64,000 nt of DNA from Paenibacillus qinlingensis (GCF_013204845.1 NZ_JABMKY010000001.1:718994-782993); one strand, 5' to 3'. Shown: positions 18,601 to 27,760, counted from the first letter of the stretch. Notes: generated by a model not told the origin, from the sequence alone. Translations and numbers: made by a program.

Positions 18601-21552
18601 GTAATTGTCTACAACAGGTGATTTATACAATCGAAAATCATCCAAATAGACGGTGCGTGTCACATTCGCTGATCCATCAATGTTAATACTAAATGTCGTA
18701 ATAGACGAAAGATCTACGACATTGTTCCCTACACCTAGATGCGAGTTTTTCCACCAGTCAGGTACATAAAATTGGTTAAATGGCAACTTAATTAACTGTG
18801 GTTCACTGCCAGATACGCCAATATCTTTTTTCCACACCTCGCCTTTCGTAGCACTTCCTTCATTGAACTGAATAGAAATGCCCGTGTAGGCTTCTGCAGG
18901 CTGTACCCAGAACGAAATACCACTGTTGCCAGACCAATCTGTATTGGTAATTTGCTTTTCCATACCGCCCCAGCCTTTGCTCAGCGATGAGGTCAATTTC
19001 AAGCTGTAATTCCCTTCGGATTTATGACCGTTATCCAAACTTAATTCGAGTGGTGATCCGGATGTATTCACGGAGTATGCACCTTTGAGCATACTATCTG
19101 AGCCTGTATAGCTCTCAAAGTTTTCAATGACATCCGTTTTCACATTGGTAGGCGGCTCTAACTTTTCTGAACCCACACCAATTTGGATGCGTCCCACTTG
19201 TGGACTCCAGTACTCCGAAGCGAAATTTGCTGGGATAACTGGGAACACAACCTTCAAATATTTGGTTCCCGCTGGCAAGGTATAGGCGGTGTACACCATT
19301 CGGCTCCACCACCCCTCACCTGGCACCTCATCTACACGAACTTGAGTAACAGTCGAGTAATGTTCACCATCCGGCGATGTTAAAAAAGTGAAATTGGGAA
19401 GCCTGTATTTACTTGGTTCTTGTCTGGCAAAACTCGTCATGACGAAATAATTCATATCACCCGCTGTTTGATACACGAATGATTCCGCATTGTTAGCTGT
19501 ACGTACTAAACGCTTCAAATCATCGCCAAAATAAGTGCCCCCAGATTCGAACCCTAGATTAGGCGAATGGTCAGCCATTTTCAACATATTATTCATTTCG
19601 TCTGTCAGTACACCATTGGTAATGGCAACGCTAGAAATCGCATCTTTATAGATAAGTTCTTCGCCACTCGTATGGTTGTATACGATTTCAATATGACCAA
19701 GTTGAGAATCTCCATCCCCTTCTGGGAAGGTTACTTTAAAATACTTTGCATCCGATGGCAGCGTATATGCGCTATATACAATTTGACGCCACTCTCCACC
19801 GCCAGCTTCTGTTTTAGTAACCTGAAGCTCTGTGTAATTGGTTCCATCCGTAGACATCCAGAACTTAAATTCGTGATTCGGATGATCTGATTTGCGGAAT
19901 GCGGTAGTCTTCAATGATAATGCCCGCAGTGCACTGGAATTCGTTGGTGTTGATGGAAGTGCATAAGCTACGAATTGATCAACCGCATTCGGTTGCAACT
20001 TGAGTCGATAATGATCTCCTCCGAATAAAGCTGGATTCAGATCATCTGTGGTAAATTTCAAATCCGTTGAGAATTGATACATTTTGCTGTAATCAATGAG
20101 CTCATCCTGAATCGCATGTTTCGCGATGACCGGACCTACGACTGATGAATATGTGGATTCACCAACAGTATTTCGTGCCTTCGTTCGATAGAAGTAGGTA
20201 GCACCTGTCACAGAGGTCATATCATCGAACAAATCAGTTTTGGAAGCATCATACACCTGCGCTCCAACGATGTCCCATGGCCCATTGGCATACACAGATC
20301 GCTCTACCGTGTAGGCAGTTGCTCCTGTTGATCCCTTCCATCCAATACGGGAGACTGTATCAATCGGAAGCATCATCGGTGCTTCTGGAAGTGGTAAAAC
20401 TGGCTTTGACATAATACCGCGAATCTTATAAGCTTTATCCCGTAATAGCCCCAATACGGATGTTTCTTCGAAGCCTTGCTCACCTGCTGGGAAGCCTGGC
20501 CATTTATACGCTTCATAGAATGTGCCACCATACGTGCCTTCCGTATGTCGGAAGAAGCCTCCGTCTTCACTGTGATAGCGTAGACTCCAGATCAAAGCAC
20601 CGCTGGTACCATTTTCAATAACATTGTCTAAGAATGGTGTTAATTCACTTTTTGGAATGAAGCCGAATTCCCCAACATAGAAGGGCTTTTTCCCTTTGGC
20701 CAAATTCTTATCGATATTCACTTGAGAAGCAAAGCTAGCGTAATGGTTAGGATAATAATGGTTGCTTACAATGTCGATAGGCGAGTTTTCCTCTAGGGAA
20801 CTAGCATCAATGCCGTATTTTCCGTCAATGAGCAAATGTTTGGCATCGATATTTTTGATGAAAGCTCCTATTTCCGTTGTCCATGCAGAAGTCGGGGGTG
20901 TTAATTCATTCCCTGTCTCCCAAGCGAGAATGGCTGGATCATCCTTGTAAAGCACGTTTGTTATTGTATTCCTACGATTCAAAACATACGAGATTGTATC
21001 TTTAAAATCCTTCTTAATGTCCGCATCTGTCCAGAAAGCATCCTTGCTCTTCCCGCGAAACTTGGCATACTCACCAATTCCACCCCACCACTCGTATTGA
21101 TCGACGAATGGGATGATAAGACGAATGCCGTACTCGTTGGCAAGTGCAAGCGCACGGTCTAGGGCAACAAACGCTTCCTCGTTGAACTGATTAGGTCCAA
21201 CGACATGGCGAATCATGCCAGGGTAATCGGTATCCTTTTTGACAGAAAGGACATAGGTTCTCGTTGCTTTCGCTCCCATTTGCTGCAAAGCTTTAAATGC
21301 ATCTCGCTGCTCCCATTCTGTGGGAACCTGCCAATAACCATCTTCGACCATTGTTAGCGTAGGCACATTCGCCCCAATAAAACGAAATTCACTGGCCCCT
21401 TCCATCAATTTATCCCCTGATCGCGTAATAAATTGCGAGAGCCCTGGATTTGGTTCCGCTTTCATTTTTGGCGTGCCTACAAAACCGCTCATCAGCATAG
21501 ATACCACTAACATGGTTACTACAAGCTTTGCACACATGCTTTTCAAACGCAT
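15661..21552 (-). CDS. Giant SLH-anchored GH5 glycoside hydrolase (mannanase-like) with four carbohydrate-binding repeats
   Basis: 1963 residues with an N-terminal signal peptide (about 1-32). Residues about 38-345 are a GH5 (beta/alpha)8 domain. The catalytic acid/base is E216 (LAWETGNEL) and the nucleophile E295 (FYVGEFG), a pattern seen in bacterial endo-beta-mannanases. An FN3-like domain follows (about 395-480), then two beta-sandwich-like stretches (about 485-800). Four ~165-residue repeats start near 809, 981, 1149 and 1317, each opening with an I(D/E)(N/D)(F/Y)(D/E)xY motif like CBM11/CIA30-type modules. A (Val-Asp-Pro)n spacer (about 1487-1525), an unassigned region, and three SLH modules (1778-1963, with TRAE/TRE motifs) complete it. 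The SLH modules bind secondary wall polymer, so the enzyme is held on the cell surface. Substrate is inferred. Confidence 0.9.
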   Translation of the reverse strand: MRLKSMCAKLVVTMLVVSMLMSGFVGTPKMKAEPNPGLSQFITRSGDKLMEGASEFRFIGANVPTLTMVEDGYWQVPTEWEQRDAFKALQQMGAKATRTYVLSVKKDTDYPGMIRHVVGPNQFNEEAFVALDRALALANEYGIRLIIPFVDQYEWWGGIGEYAKFRGKSKDAFWTDADIKKDFKDTISYVLNRRNTITNVLYKDDPAILAWETGNELTPPTSAWTTEIGAFIKNIDAKHLLIDGKYGIDASSLEENSPIDIVSNHYYPNHYASFASQVNIDKNLAKGKKPFYVGEFGFIPKSELTPFLDNVIENGTSGALIWSLRYHSEDGGFFRHTEGTYGGTFYEAYKWPGFPAGEQGFEETSVLGLLRDKAYKIRGIMSKPVLPLPEAPMMLPIDTVSRIGWKGSTGATAYTVERSVYANGPWDIVGAQVYDASKTDLFDDMTSVTGATYFYRTKARNTVGESTYSSVVGPVIAKHAIQDELIDYSKMYQFSTDLKFTTDDLNPALFGGDHYRLKLQPNAVDQFVAYALPSTPTNSSALRALSLKTTAFRKSDHPNHEFKFWMSTDGTNYTELQVTKTEAGGGEWRQIVYSAYTLPSDAKYFKVTFPEGDGDSQLGHIEIVYNHTSGEELIYKDAISSVAITNGVLTDEMNNMLKMADHSPNLGFESGGTYFGDDLKRLVRTANNAESFVYQTAGDMNYFVMTSFARQEPSKYRLPNFTFLTSPDGEHYSTVTQVRVDEVPGEGWWSRMVYTAYTLPAGTKYLKVVFPVIPANFASEYWSPQVGRIQIGVGSEKLEPPTNVKTDVIENFESYTGSDSMLKGAYSVNTSGSPLELSLDNGHKSEGNYSLKLTSSLSKGWGGMEKQITNTDWSGNSGISFWVQPAEAYTGISIQFNEGSATKGEVWKKDIGVSGSEPQLIKLPFNQFYVPDWWKNSHLGVGNNVVDLSSITTFSINIDGSANVTRTVYLDDFRLYKSPVVDNYEDYGSDNAKLQAQYNRNSGGDAITATLDAETKQSGAFGLKLAFDLTAAKGYAGVTKSIGGADWSANNGIQLWMKAGEAGRGVTYQLKDATGEYWEAKVYVNHTNGTLMKIPFGSFHLAGWQSVAVDGKLDLTSVSEFSIYVDRGSIGNGAGALYLDDIQSASLREIDNFDFYSTDAGVRADYVRDDGGAEITASLENNVKQDGGHALKLSYTLTAAKGYAGVKRTLGKLNIAGGGNALSFWLKSDTVGHGLTFQLTESDGDIWEAQTMMTSTEANVVQIPFGGFARNRTWSKGDGKLNRAEIASYAIFVNQGAGQLGANAIYIDSIAIDQVPTIDDFDYYGGGELVAGDTYSTNKDGGTVTFTPVADQKEAGRFGGKYVYELPTAAKNFAGVNKKLDALDWRAYEGIRFWLKKDASHRKLTIQFLEEDGSAWESYIELGDDKSSVIKLPFSKFTKAPWSSSGDGVIDLNAIKEFSIYVNQGAGGTIGQGTLYFDTIKVYKTGEEVDPVDPVDPVDPVDPVDPVDPVDPVDPVDPVGPVDPGDTSSSSPGGTIPGPTILDKANQILLTNEAFKHVTVTDSKGKNVRQAIMQEAEMKKALELLLTKEQGTALVMAYSTKETDEVVIPISLLSKALAANPVALGKTVVTLQNEAGSYEIPLQMLSNPAILNAIGTDSGDAALHIAIMPVSTEQADQVRKAAEKQGVTLIGTPVSFHLIVSSGGKQTEIEHFGSLFITRSVFTNSVSDLSSATVVVIDEQTGAMTFVPASFQPQADGVEAIISRNGNSVYAVVSHQVNFTDVPGTHWAQTAIGTLASKLLLNGMTDTTFAPDRVVTRAEFTTMLVKAMGIVPSKGSQAKFRDVAEHDWFASVIHAANELGLVDGFEDHSFQPNATITREQMAVMLSRALALTKLSQAVKPAATLTFTDAASMSSWAEASIRLATAAGLLSGNPDGSYRPQAVATRAEAAMVFYNLLHKLDIVK
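16976..17093. repeat. 9-bp coding repeats for the (Val-Asp-Pro)n linker
   Basis: Tandem 9-bp units of the GGATCCACN type, many carrying a GATC or a BamHI-like GGATCC, encode about eleven Val-Asp-Pro triplets. Codons vary at third positions between units, so this is not very recent slippage alone. Confidence 0.85.
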
Positions 21553-21672
21553 ACGTTCGCCCCCTCGTATCCTACATTTTGTATCATTTTTAATTATAGG
21601 AGGGATGATCGATGGTTGAAATGTACTGGCTTGGCATTTTATTGGACTCTATTGTCCTTCTATTCATTTCCG

Positions 21673-23190
21673 TTAATTGGGCATTTGTGAGATCTGTGTT
21701 TGTTCCCTGTACATGCGAGGTGTGGTGCCAACAACCTTTTTGAAAAGGCGATTAAAATATGCTGCATCGGGATAGCCAACGGCTTGCCCTACCTCATAGG
21801 TTTTCAATTCCAACTGGTTAAGGAGCAGCTCCTTGGCTTTCGAAACTCGAAGGTCCATAATATATTCGGTGATCGTCATTCCTGTTTCTTTGCGGAAAAG
21901 AAAGCTGACATAGTTGGCTGTCAAATACACATGATTCGCCAATTCGGACAATTCAATCTCACGATTGTAGGTTTGCTCGATGATCTTTTTGACTGTGCTC
22001 ACCACTTTGCGTTCATAGGCCCCGGGCTCCAATTCCATATCCCCTAACATCCGATCCATCCTGTCAAAAATATCATCGAATACATCCTGCAAAACCGCAT
22101 GCTCGCAAAGCTGTAATTCAAGTTCATTCGTGTCAGGTTGAGGAAGAAGCGACCGATTGGTCGCATCCGCAATACGCATTCGCAGCTGGTATAATACATA
22201 GCCAAGTACGCGACATAAATCAGCCCAGTGAATGTGGATACGCTTCGATCTATGATAAAGCTGGTCTTTTAATTTATAGAGTTCGTCACGATCCATCCAC
22301 TTCGATGAATTCTGCAATAACGAATCAATTAAAGATACCATCATCGTTATTTCAGAACGATGATAACTAGGTTCCACATAGGGAATTAAACTGAGATTAC
22401 CTTCGTTATACCACTGCAAGCAATAGGCAGAGATCGCTTCAGCGTAGCCCCTCGGCCAGTCTTCGAAGCGTGATATTACGGACGATATGCCTCGCAACTC
22501 AGCTATATCTACCCTTATAGTCTGAGCCAGATTCTCGACATCTTTTACACCAAATACAATGAACAGCTGCAGATTAAGTGTAAGTTTGCATGCGATCATT
22601 TCAGGCATGGATGTGACTATAGGCATGCTCTGTGACATGGTTGAGATCAACGTTTGCCTAGCTTTGCACACAACAAATACACTAGGTACGGCACACTCAC
22701 TATAGGTCGAGAAGGATTCCCAGAGCACCTCTAGTTGATCTGCCTTCATCTCACCTGCAAGAAAGCTTTTTAATAACAAATCTGTCGTTTGTCCCTTACG
22801 CATTCGTTCATGAAGTCGATGATCCATCAGCTTCTGAAGAACTTGGTGAAGCTCCTTCTTATTCACGGGTTTCACTAAATAATCACTGACCCCGGACCGA
22901 AGCGCATTGCGTACGTAATCAAATTGATTATAGCCACTCAAGATAATGATGTTGGTTTCTGGATGAGTCAATCTAACATGCTCTGCAAGCTCAAATCCAT
23001 CCATTCTTGGCATTGAAATATCTGTAATGATAACATCTACGGCTTGTTTGCTCAGAAACTGAACCGCTTCCAAGCCATTCCCGAACGAACCCACTACACT
23101 CACATGCAGTTCCATTTGCTCTATCATACTTACGATGCCTAATCGAATTGCCTTCTCATCTTCAACAACCATGATGCGGATCATGTTCAT
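21673..23190 (-). CDS. Orphan YesN-type response regulator
   Basis: 505 residues from the ATG at 23190 (an ATG two codons later, 23184, is better spaced from AAGGG and equally possible). The receiver domain (1-125) has the VVEDE acidic cluster and phospho-acceptor Asp in DVIITDISMPRMDG, and K in YLVKPVNKKELH. A middle region of about 260 residues has no clear fold. The C-terminal AraC module has REIELSELANHVYLTANYVSFLF and YEVGQAVGYPDAAYFNRLF. No histidine kinase gene adjoins it. It lies between two GH5 genes on the same strand and probably controls one or both, perhaps driven by the YesM at 10476-12257. Confidence 0.9.
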   Translation of the reverse strand: MNMIRIMVVEDEKAIRLGIVSMIEQMELHVSVVGSFGNGLEAVQFLSKQAVDVIITDISMPRMDGFELAEHVRLTHPETNIIILSGYNQFDYVRNALRSGVSDYLVKPVNKKELHQVLQKLMDHRLHERMRKGQTTDLLLKSFLAGEMKADQLEVLWESFSTYSECAVPSVFVVCKARQTLISTMSQSMPIVTSMPEMIACKLTLNLQLFIVFGVKDVENLAQTIRVDIAELRGISSVISRFEDWPRGYAEAISAYCLQWYNEGNLSLIPYVEPSYHRSEITMMVSLIDSLLQNSSKWMDRDELYKLKDQLYHRSKRIHIHWADLCRVLGYVLYQLRMRIADATNRSLLPQPDTNELELQLCEHAVLQDVFDDIFDRMDRMLGDMELEPGAYERKVVSTVKKIIEQTYNREIELSELANHVYLTANYVSFLFRKETGMTITEYIMDLRVSKAKELLLNQLELKTYEVGQAVGYPDAAYFNRLFKKVVGTTPRMYREQTQISQMPN

Positions 23191-23309
23191 CCCACCCTTG
23201 AGGGCATTCCAGCATACAACTCTGGTCCCCTTCATTCTATCATATAGGCAAAAGCCATCATACGGATTTTCCGCATGACGGCTTCAGTTGTGATCGCAAA
23301 CACTCCTGC

Positions 23310-26099
23310 TTAATAAGCTTGGATATCATCTACATAAATCGTACTGCTGCCTGTTCCGCCAGAACCTTGGTTAACATATAAGTTAAACTCTGAGATTGAA
23401 CTCAAATCCTTCGTCCCATTGCCTCCTGAATACCAAGGCGGATGTTGGAAAGCTGTGAACGGGAGTTGAATCGTTCCGCTTGTTGTGCTAGATAGCGTAT
23501 ACGTGGTTTCCCATGGCTCGCCGTTCGGTTCTTTGAATTGAATGGTTAAGGTACGGTTCGACCCATCTGGCTTCAGCCACAATTGGATACCCGTTTTACC
23601 CGACCAGTTCTGACTAATACTATGCACAACGCCTGCAAAGTTAGGCGTCCCCATGGTGTACGCTAGCTTCAAGCCGTAGGATCCTTGCGATTTATTCGTC
23701 CCGTCTAACGTTGGTGTAATCGCGTTCCCATCCGTGTTACGCACATATGCAGCAAGCACGCTTGGATTGGAGCCACCGTAACTCTCGTAATTATCGATAA
23801 TAACTGTCGTTGGCGGTGGCGGAGTTGAGCCATTGCCTAAGCTAATGGAATCTACATAGATGGTGCCGCTGCCATCTGCGCCCGAACCTTTATTGATATA
23901 TAGATTGCTTTCCCCGATGGAGCCTAAATCAATAACACCATTTCCTCCACTATACCAACCTGGGTGCTGGAAGCTCGTGAATGGAATGGACAACGTCGTT
24001 GCAGTCGTACCGGCAAGGGTATAATACGTTTCCCATAGTTCACCGTTAGTTTCCTTAAATTGAATCGTTAATGTACGATTCGAACCATCTGGTTTCACCC
24101 ATAGATTAAAGCTTGTGTTCCCCGTCCAATTCGCATTGCCGAGCGTGTGTACGGCACCTGCATAACTGGTCGTTGCGTTGACTGTATAGACGATTTTGGC
24201 GCCATAAGCACCTGCATCCTTTGTCGTTGCTTCACGAGTCATTGTGAATGTGTTGCCACTTGCATTTTTCACATATGCGGCTTGAAGTGCTGCATCGGAA
24301 GCATATCCATCGAAATTATCAACCGTCGATGTTGGTGCTGGAAGTGCTACCGTCGTGAACGCGATTCCTGAATTGGACGCATTCGTTGAGCCAGTACTAT
24401 TAACTGCGGTTACCTTCCAATAGTAGGTTTTGTTATTAGTGAGTACACTTGAAGGTGTGTAGCTTGTGCTTGTAAGTCCGCTTACATTGATGACAGGATT
24501 CGAATACGACGTATTATCAGCAACGACCAGTGTGTAGGTAGCTGCATTAGTGGCGGTACCCCAAGTAAACGAAGGTGTCACGTTCACACTTGTTGCTCCG
24601 CTAGCTGGAGCAGATTGCGTAAAGCTTCCCGGTGCTTGCAATTGTGTACCAGAAATTGCATACACCGCTGAATAGGCACCAGCAGTGCCGGATAAGTTAT
24701 GTCCTTTGACCCGGTACCAAGTTGCTGCACCTGCCGTGGAACCTGTATCCGTCCATGGGGTTTGATTATCCGTGACGCATTGATTACATGCGACAGTCCA
24801 AGGTCCACTGCTGCCTGCCGTGGAGCGTTCGACCGTGTATGTATCTGATGGCACAGAACCACGCCAGTTCAATACATATTTACCACCGGAGGTTGTGGAA
24901 CCGGTAATCGTAGGTGCACCAGGAATGCCATGAGCAGGCGGTGTTGTGATACCTCTCATTTTGTAAGCATGATTCCTCATTTGCTGTGCTTGCGTACGCA
25001 TGAAGGTTGTGTCACCTGGATAGTGGACTGTATAGCCATCCGGATGCTGCACATAACCATAATTATCGTTGTGGCCAAATAGCGCCCAGTACATGTCACC
25101 TGCAATCACACTATCATTCTCAATGGCTGTATGGAAAGCGGCCAAGGTGCCGAATTGCTCGCTTTTCCAATCGTACTCGCCGACAAACATGACTTTCCCA
25201 GCATTTCTAACTTTATTCGCTTGTGTCTGGAGAACAGGGACGGATAATCCTTTATTCCCCCATGTATAGAAATGGTCTGAATACATATCAATGCTCGAAA
25301 TCGTCAAATGGGCATCCGCAATTCCATAATTTCCATCTGCTACTAAGTGATTCGCATCCTGCTGTTTCAAGTAATCTGCAATTTGCTGTGTCCAATTTTT
25401 CAACTGTGTCGGATTGTCGTACCAGCCTAACTCGTTACCTGTCTCCCATGCGAGAATCGTCGGGTCATTCTTGTAGGCAACTCCCGTATATGTGTTCACC
25501 CGATTTAACATGACACTTAGATGTTGTTTAAACGCTGTAATAATATTCGCATCACTGAAAAACTCGTACCCTGTATAAATGACGCCATCATCTGGATACC
25601 CGTACCATTTGGTCCACGTTTTCTTACCGCCATGGTAGTAATTGTACATATCAATGACCGGTAAGATGAGTCGGATGCCTTGATCTCCTGCGGCTTTAAT
25701 GGCATAATCCACCTTCTGCCAAGCTGCCTCGTTATAATTGCCAAGTGTAGGCATAATACATTTGGCACAACCAAATGAGTTGACCAAGTGTGAGCGTACA
25801 ACAGTTGCCCCCATTTCTTTGGCGGTTGCGAGTGCGTCATCTACTCGAAAATTCGTTGGAAAATCAATCGTACCATTCGTTGGTACATTCTCATCCAAGC
25901 CCAGCCAATAAATGTTCGCTGAACTGAACCGAAATGGCTGTCCATCCAGCTGCAACTGATTTCCCGATCGTGTTACATAGCCCGTCACAGCAGCCTCAGC
26001 CGCAGGCGGTGTATAAATCATCCCCCACAGCAGTAAGAGCGGCAAAACCCAAGCCAGAAGAATTGTCCTGCTCCTATTGCTTAATGAACCTGTGTACAT
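23310..26099 (-). CDS. Secreted GH5 glycoside hydrolase with FN3-like and two carbohydrate-binding domains
   Basis: 929 residues from the ATG at 26099, which has GGGGTGAT just upstream; an in-frame start at 26132 overlaps the cre-like site. Signal peptide about 1-36 (cleavage near AEA-AVT). GH5 domain about 38-390 with acid/base E223 (LAWETGNEL) and nucleophile E308 (MFVGEYDW). Two FN3-like domains (about 400-500 and 505-590) and two CBM11/CIA30-like modules start near 592 and 765, related to those of the giant GH5 protein. There are no SLH modules, so the enzyme is released. Catalytic layout resembles endo-beta-mannanases. It is the closest secreted homologue of the surface enzyme and probably works with it. 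Confidence 0.9.
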   Translation of the reverse strand: MYTGSLSNRSRTILLAWVLPLLLLWGMIYTPPAAEAAVTGYVTRSGNQLQLDGQPFRFSSANIYWLGLDENVPTNGTIDFPTNFRVDDALATAKEMGATVVRSHLVNSFGCAKCIMPTLGNYNEAAWQKVDYAIKAAGDQGIRLILPVIDMYNYYHGGKKTWTKWYGYPDDGVIYTGYEFFSDANIITAFKQHLSVMLNRVNTYTGVAYKNDPTILAWETGNELGWYDNPTQLKNWTQQIADYLKQQDANHLVADGNYGIADAHLTISSIDMYSDHFYTWGNKGLSVPVLQTQANKVRNAGKVMFVGEYDWKSEQFGTLAAFHTAIENDSVIAGDMYWALFGHNDNYGYVQHPDGYTVHYPGDTTFMRTQAQQMRNHAYKMRGITTPPAHGIPGAPTITGSTTSGGKYVLNWRGSVPSDTYTVERSTAGSSGPWTVACNQCVTDNQTPWTDTGSTAGAATWYRVKGHNLSGTAGAYSAVYAISGTQLQAPGSFTQSAPASGATSVNVTPSFTWGTATNAATYTLVVADNTSYSNPVINVSGLTSTSYTPSSVLTNNKTYYWKVTAVNSTGSTNASNSGIAFTTVALPAPTSTVDNFDGYASDAALQAAYVKNASGNTFTMTREATTKDAGAYGAKIVYTVNATTSYAGAVHTLGNANWTGNTSFNLWVKPDGSNRTLTIQFKETNGELWETYYTLAGTTATTLSIPFTSFQHPGWYSGGNGVIDLGSIGESNLYINKGSGADGSGTIYVDSISLGNGSTPPPPTTVIIDNYESYGGSNPSVLAAYVRNTDGNAITPTLDGTNKSQGSYGLKLAYTMGTPNFAGVVHSISQNWSGKTGIQLWLKPDGSNRTLTIQFKEPNGEPWETTYTLSSTTSGTIQLPFTAFQHPPWYSGGNGTKDLSSISEFNLYVNQGSGGTGSSTIYVDDIQAY

Positions 26100-26132
26100 C
26101 ACTATCACCCCAGTCATCTTATTTCGAGGCAC

Positions 26133-26146
26133 TGTAAGCGCCTACA
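26133..26146 (-). promoter_or_regulatory. cre-like dyad before secreted GH5 gene
   Basis: TGTAAGCGCCTACA on the plus strand (TGTAGGCGCTTACA on the gene strand), 12 of 14 positions palindromic, 34 bases before the chosen start. It fits the CcpA consensus TGNNARCGNWWNCA with one mismatch. Confidence 0.55.
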
Positions 26147-26217
26147 AATTAAGTATACGCTGTTTAATCCGAGATTGAATTGGACTCAGCATCAAAAACT
26201 TGACCTTAAACTGGAAT

Positions 26218-26370
26218 CTACATCCACACTAACCCTACTCTACTCTCAAACCCTAACTAGCTAATTCTTACTCATCGGTCCCCCCTACACGCTCACCAAC
26301 TACACACATCCACACTAACCCTACTCTACTCTCAAACCCCAACTAGCTAATTTTACTCGTCGGTCCCCCA
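26218..26370. repeat. Direct repeat with 86-bp period
   Basis: About 66 bases beginning CATCCACACTAACCC recur after 86 bp (starts 26221 and 26307) with only a few differences, each ending in a TCGGTCCCCC-like run. No gene is evident here. It directly precedes copy B of the dispersed element. Confidence 0.85.
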
Positions 26371-26398
26371 CGCAATGCTACGAGGCACTCTACGCAAA

Positions 26399-26587
26399 TT
26401 AACTGGAAAACCTACAGCTAATCTAGCGGAATTAATAGGAAAATTTGATTTAGATGGAAAATATGTAGTTAATTCTACTTGAATTGATCAATCCGGCAGG
26501 AAAGACTAAATTTAACTGTATAAAATCCATCTAACGTCCCATTAGACTGTATTCCAAGGAAATTAGCTGGAGGAAATCCATTTATTC
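26399..26587. repeat. Dispersed four-unit intergenic element, copy B
   Basis: Units begin at 26399 (TTAACTGG), 26450 (TTAGATGG), 26512 (TTAACTGT) and 26563 (TTAGCTGG), spacing 51/62/51 bp, identical to copies at 8413 and 55750. The first unit reads TTAACTG-N9-CAGCTAA, nearly a perfect dyad. Confidence 0.8.
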
Positions 26588-26618
26588 GCGGCCGCTCCCC
26601 TAACCCCCACAAGAAAAA

Positions 26619-26640
26619 AACACCAGACCGTGTCGGGTGC
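26619..26640 (-). terminator. Terminator of small zinc-ribbon gene
   Basis: On the minus strand CACCCGAC pairs with GTCTGGTG and is followed by seven T. It lies 46 bases past the stop at 26686. Confidence 0.7.
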
Positions 26641-26685
26641 CTCACACTGGGATGCCCCAGTCTCTTCTATGCTTTCTACTATCGC

Positions 26686-26856
26686 TTAGTGCTTCAATCT
26701 TCTTCTCGCTTCGAGCTCCTGCTTTAGTGCTTTTTCCACCATCTCGGCCATCATGTCGAACTTCTCAGCAACCGTGTAAGGCGACAAAGTCCCGCAGTGC
26801 GAACAACGCTGCATATGGAGTTCTGTGGGTTTGGAGCACGATTTGCAAGTAATCAT
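26686..26856 (-). CDS. Small zinc-ribbon protein
   Basis: 56 residues from the ATG at 26856, chosen because AAAGGGGA lies upstream; the open frame extends to 26910. Two Cys pairs (CKSC at 4-7 and CSHC about 11 residues later) form a probable zinc ribbon, followed by a charged helix (AEMVEKALKQELEARRRLKH). Function unknown. Such tiny zinc-ribbon proteins are often annotated as hypothetical in Bacillota. Confidence 0.6.
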   Translation of the reverse strand: MITCKSCSKPTELHMQRCSHCGTLSPYTVAEKFDMMAEMVEKALKQELEARRRLKH

Positions 26857-26923
26857 GAGATGTTGTCCCCTTTGTGTAAATAAGATACATCTATTATACA
26901 CTTCTGGCACACATCACACACCT

Positions 26924-27760
26924 TTAGTTCGAACGAAAGGTTCGCGGTGAGCTTCCGTATTTCTGCTTGAACGCTCTTTCAAAATGCGTTAATGTATTGA
27001 ATCCTGATGCAAAGCAAATTTCAGTAATCGGAATATCCGAAGCTTGGAGAAGTGATTTGGCAAATTGCAAGCGCAATCCTTGCAAGTAGATTTGGAACGA
27101 AATGCCTGTCATTTTATGAAAAACGAGACTAAAATAATTCGGCGCCAATCCAGCTTGCTTTGCAGCATCTTCCAAACGAAGTTCTTCCCGAAAATGATGA
27201 TGCATATACACAAGCGCTCGCTGTAGTGTTGAGGATGGAGACGGCGTGACCGGCAACTCTAGTTGATCTTTCCGATCATGGTAATTTCGAAATAAATACA
27301 AAAGGATTCGCTCAAAAGCTCCTTTGATCAAAATAGAATGTCCTGGCCTCTTCATTTGAACCTCATCACGAATCAGTTGAAACTCAGACTCTATAATCTC
27401 ATGATGCGTTTCGTTCAGATCTACCATATATTCCGTCACTTGCCCAAACATGAATTCCCGCAGTTCTTGATCGAGCAAATCCTCATCGAATACTAGATTA
27501 TACAGCTCCATAGGTTCATTCGGATACGAATAGACTTCGTGGAAATCGGCGGGAGTTAACAGAAACAAGCTGCCTTTGCGCAGCTCATGCTCTGTTCCAT
27601 TCACTATATTCATACCTCTGCCTCGAACTACTAAGCAAAGCTCATAAAATTCATGCCAATGTAACTCGTGACGCTCATTAATATACTGAAAGTAAATCTG
27701 AAAGGAGGAGGCAGGTTGAATAAATTGTTCATTCGTTAGTCTCACCGGTTGTTTCTTCAT
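26924..27760 (-). CDS. AraC-family transcriptional regulator
   Basis: 278 residues. N-terminal cupin sensor (HELHWHEFYELCLVVRGRG; LRKGSLFLLTPADFHEV), then two helix-turn-helix motifs (LRLEDAAKQAGLAPNYFSLVF; ITEICFASGFNTLTHFERAF with FKQKYGSSPRTFR). A strong AAGGAGGAGG lies before the ATG at 27760. It is directly downstream of the third PhyH gene on the same strand (65-base gap), so the pair is probably one transcript. Confidence 0.92.
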   Translation of the reverse strand: MKKQPVRLTNEQFIQPASSFQIYFQYINERHELHWHEFYELCLVVRGRGMNIVNGTEHELRKGSLFLLTPADFHEVYSYPNEPMELYNLVFDEDLLDQELREFMFGQVTEYMVDLNETHHEIIESEFQLIRDEVQMKRPGHSILIKGAFERILLYLFRNYHDRKDQLELPVTPSPSSTLQRALVYMHHHFREELRLEDAAKQAGLAPNYFSLVFHKMTGISFQIYLQGLRLQFAKSLLQASDIPITEICFASGFNTLTHFERAFKQKYGSSPRTFRSN

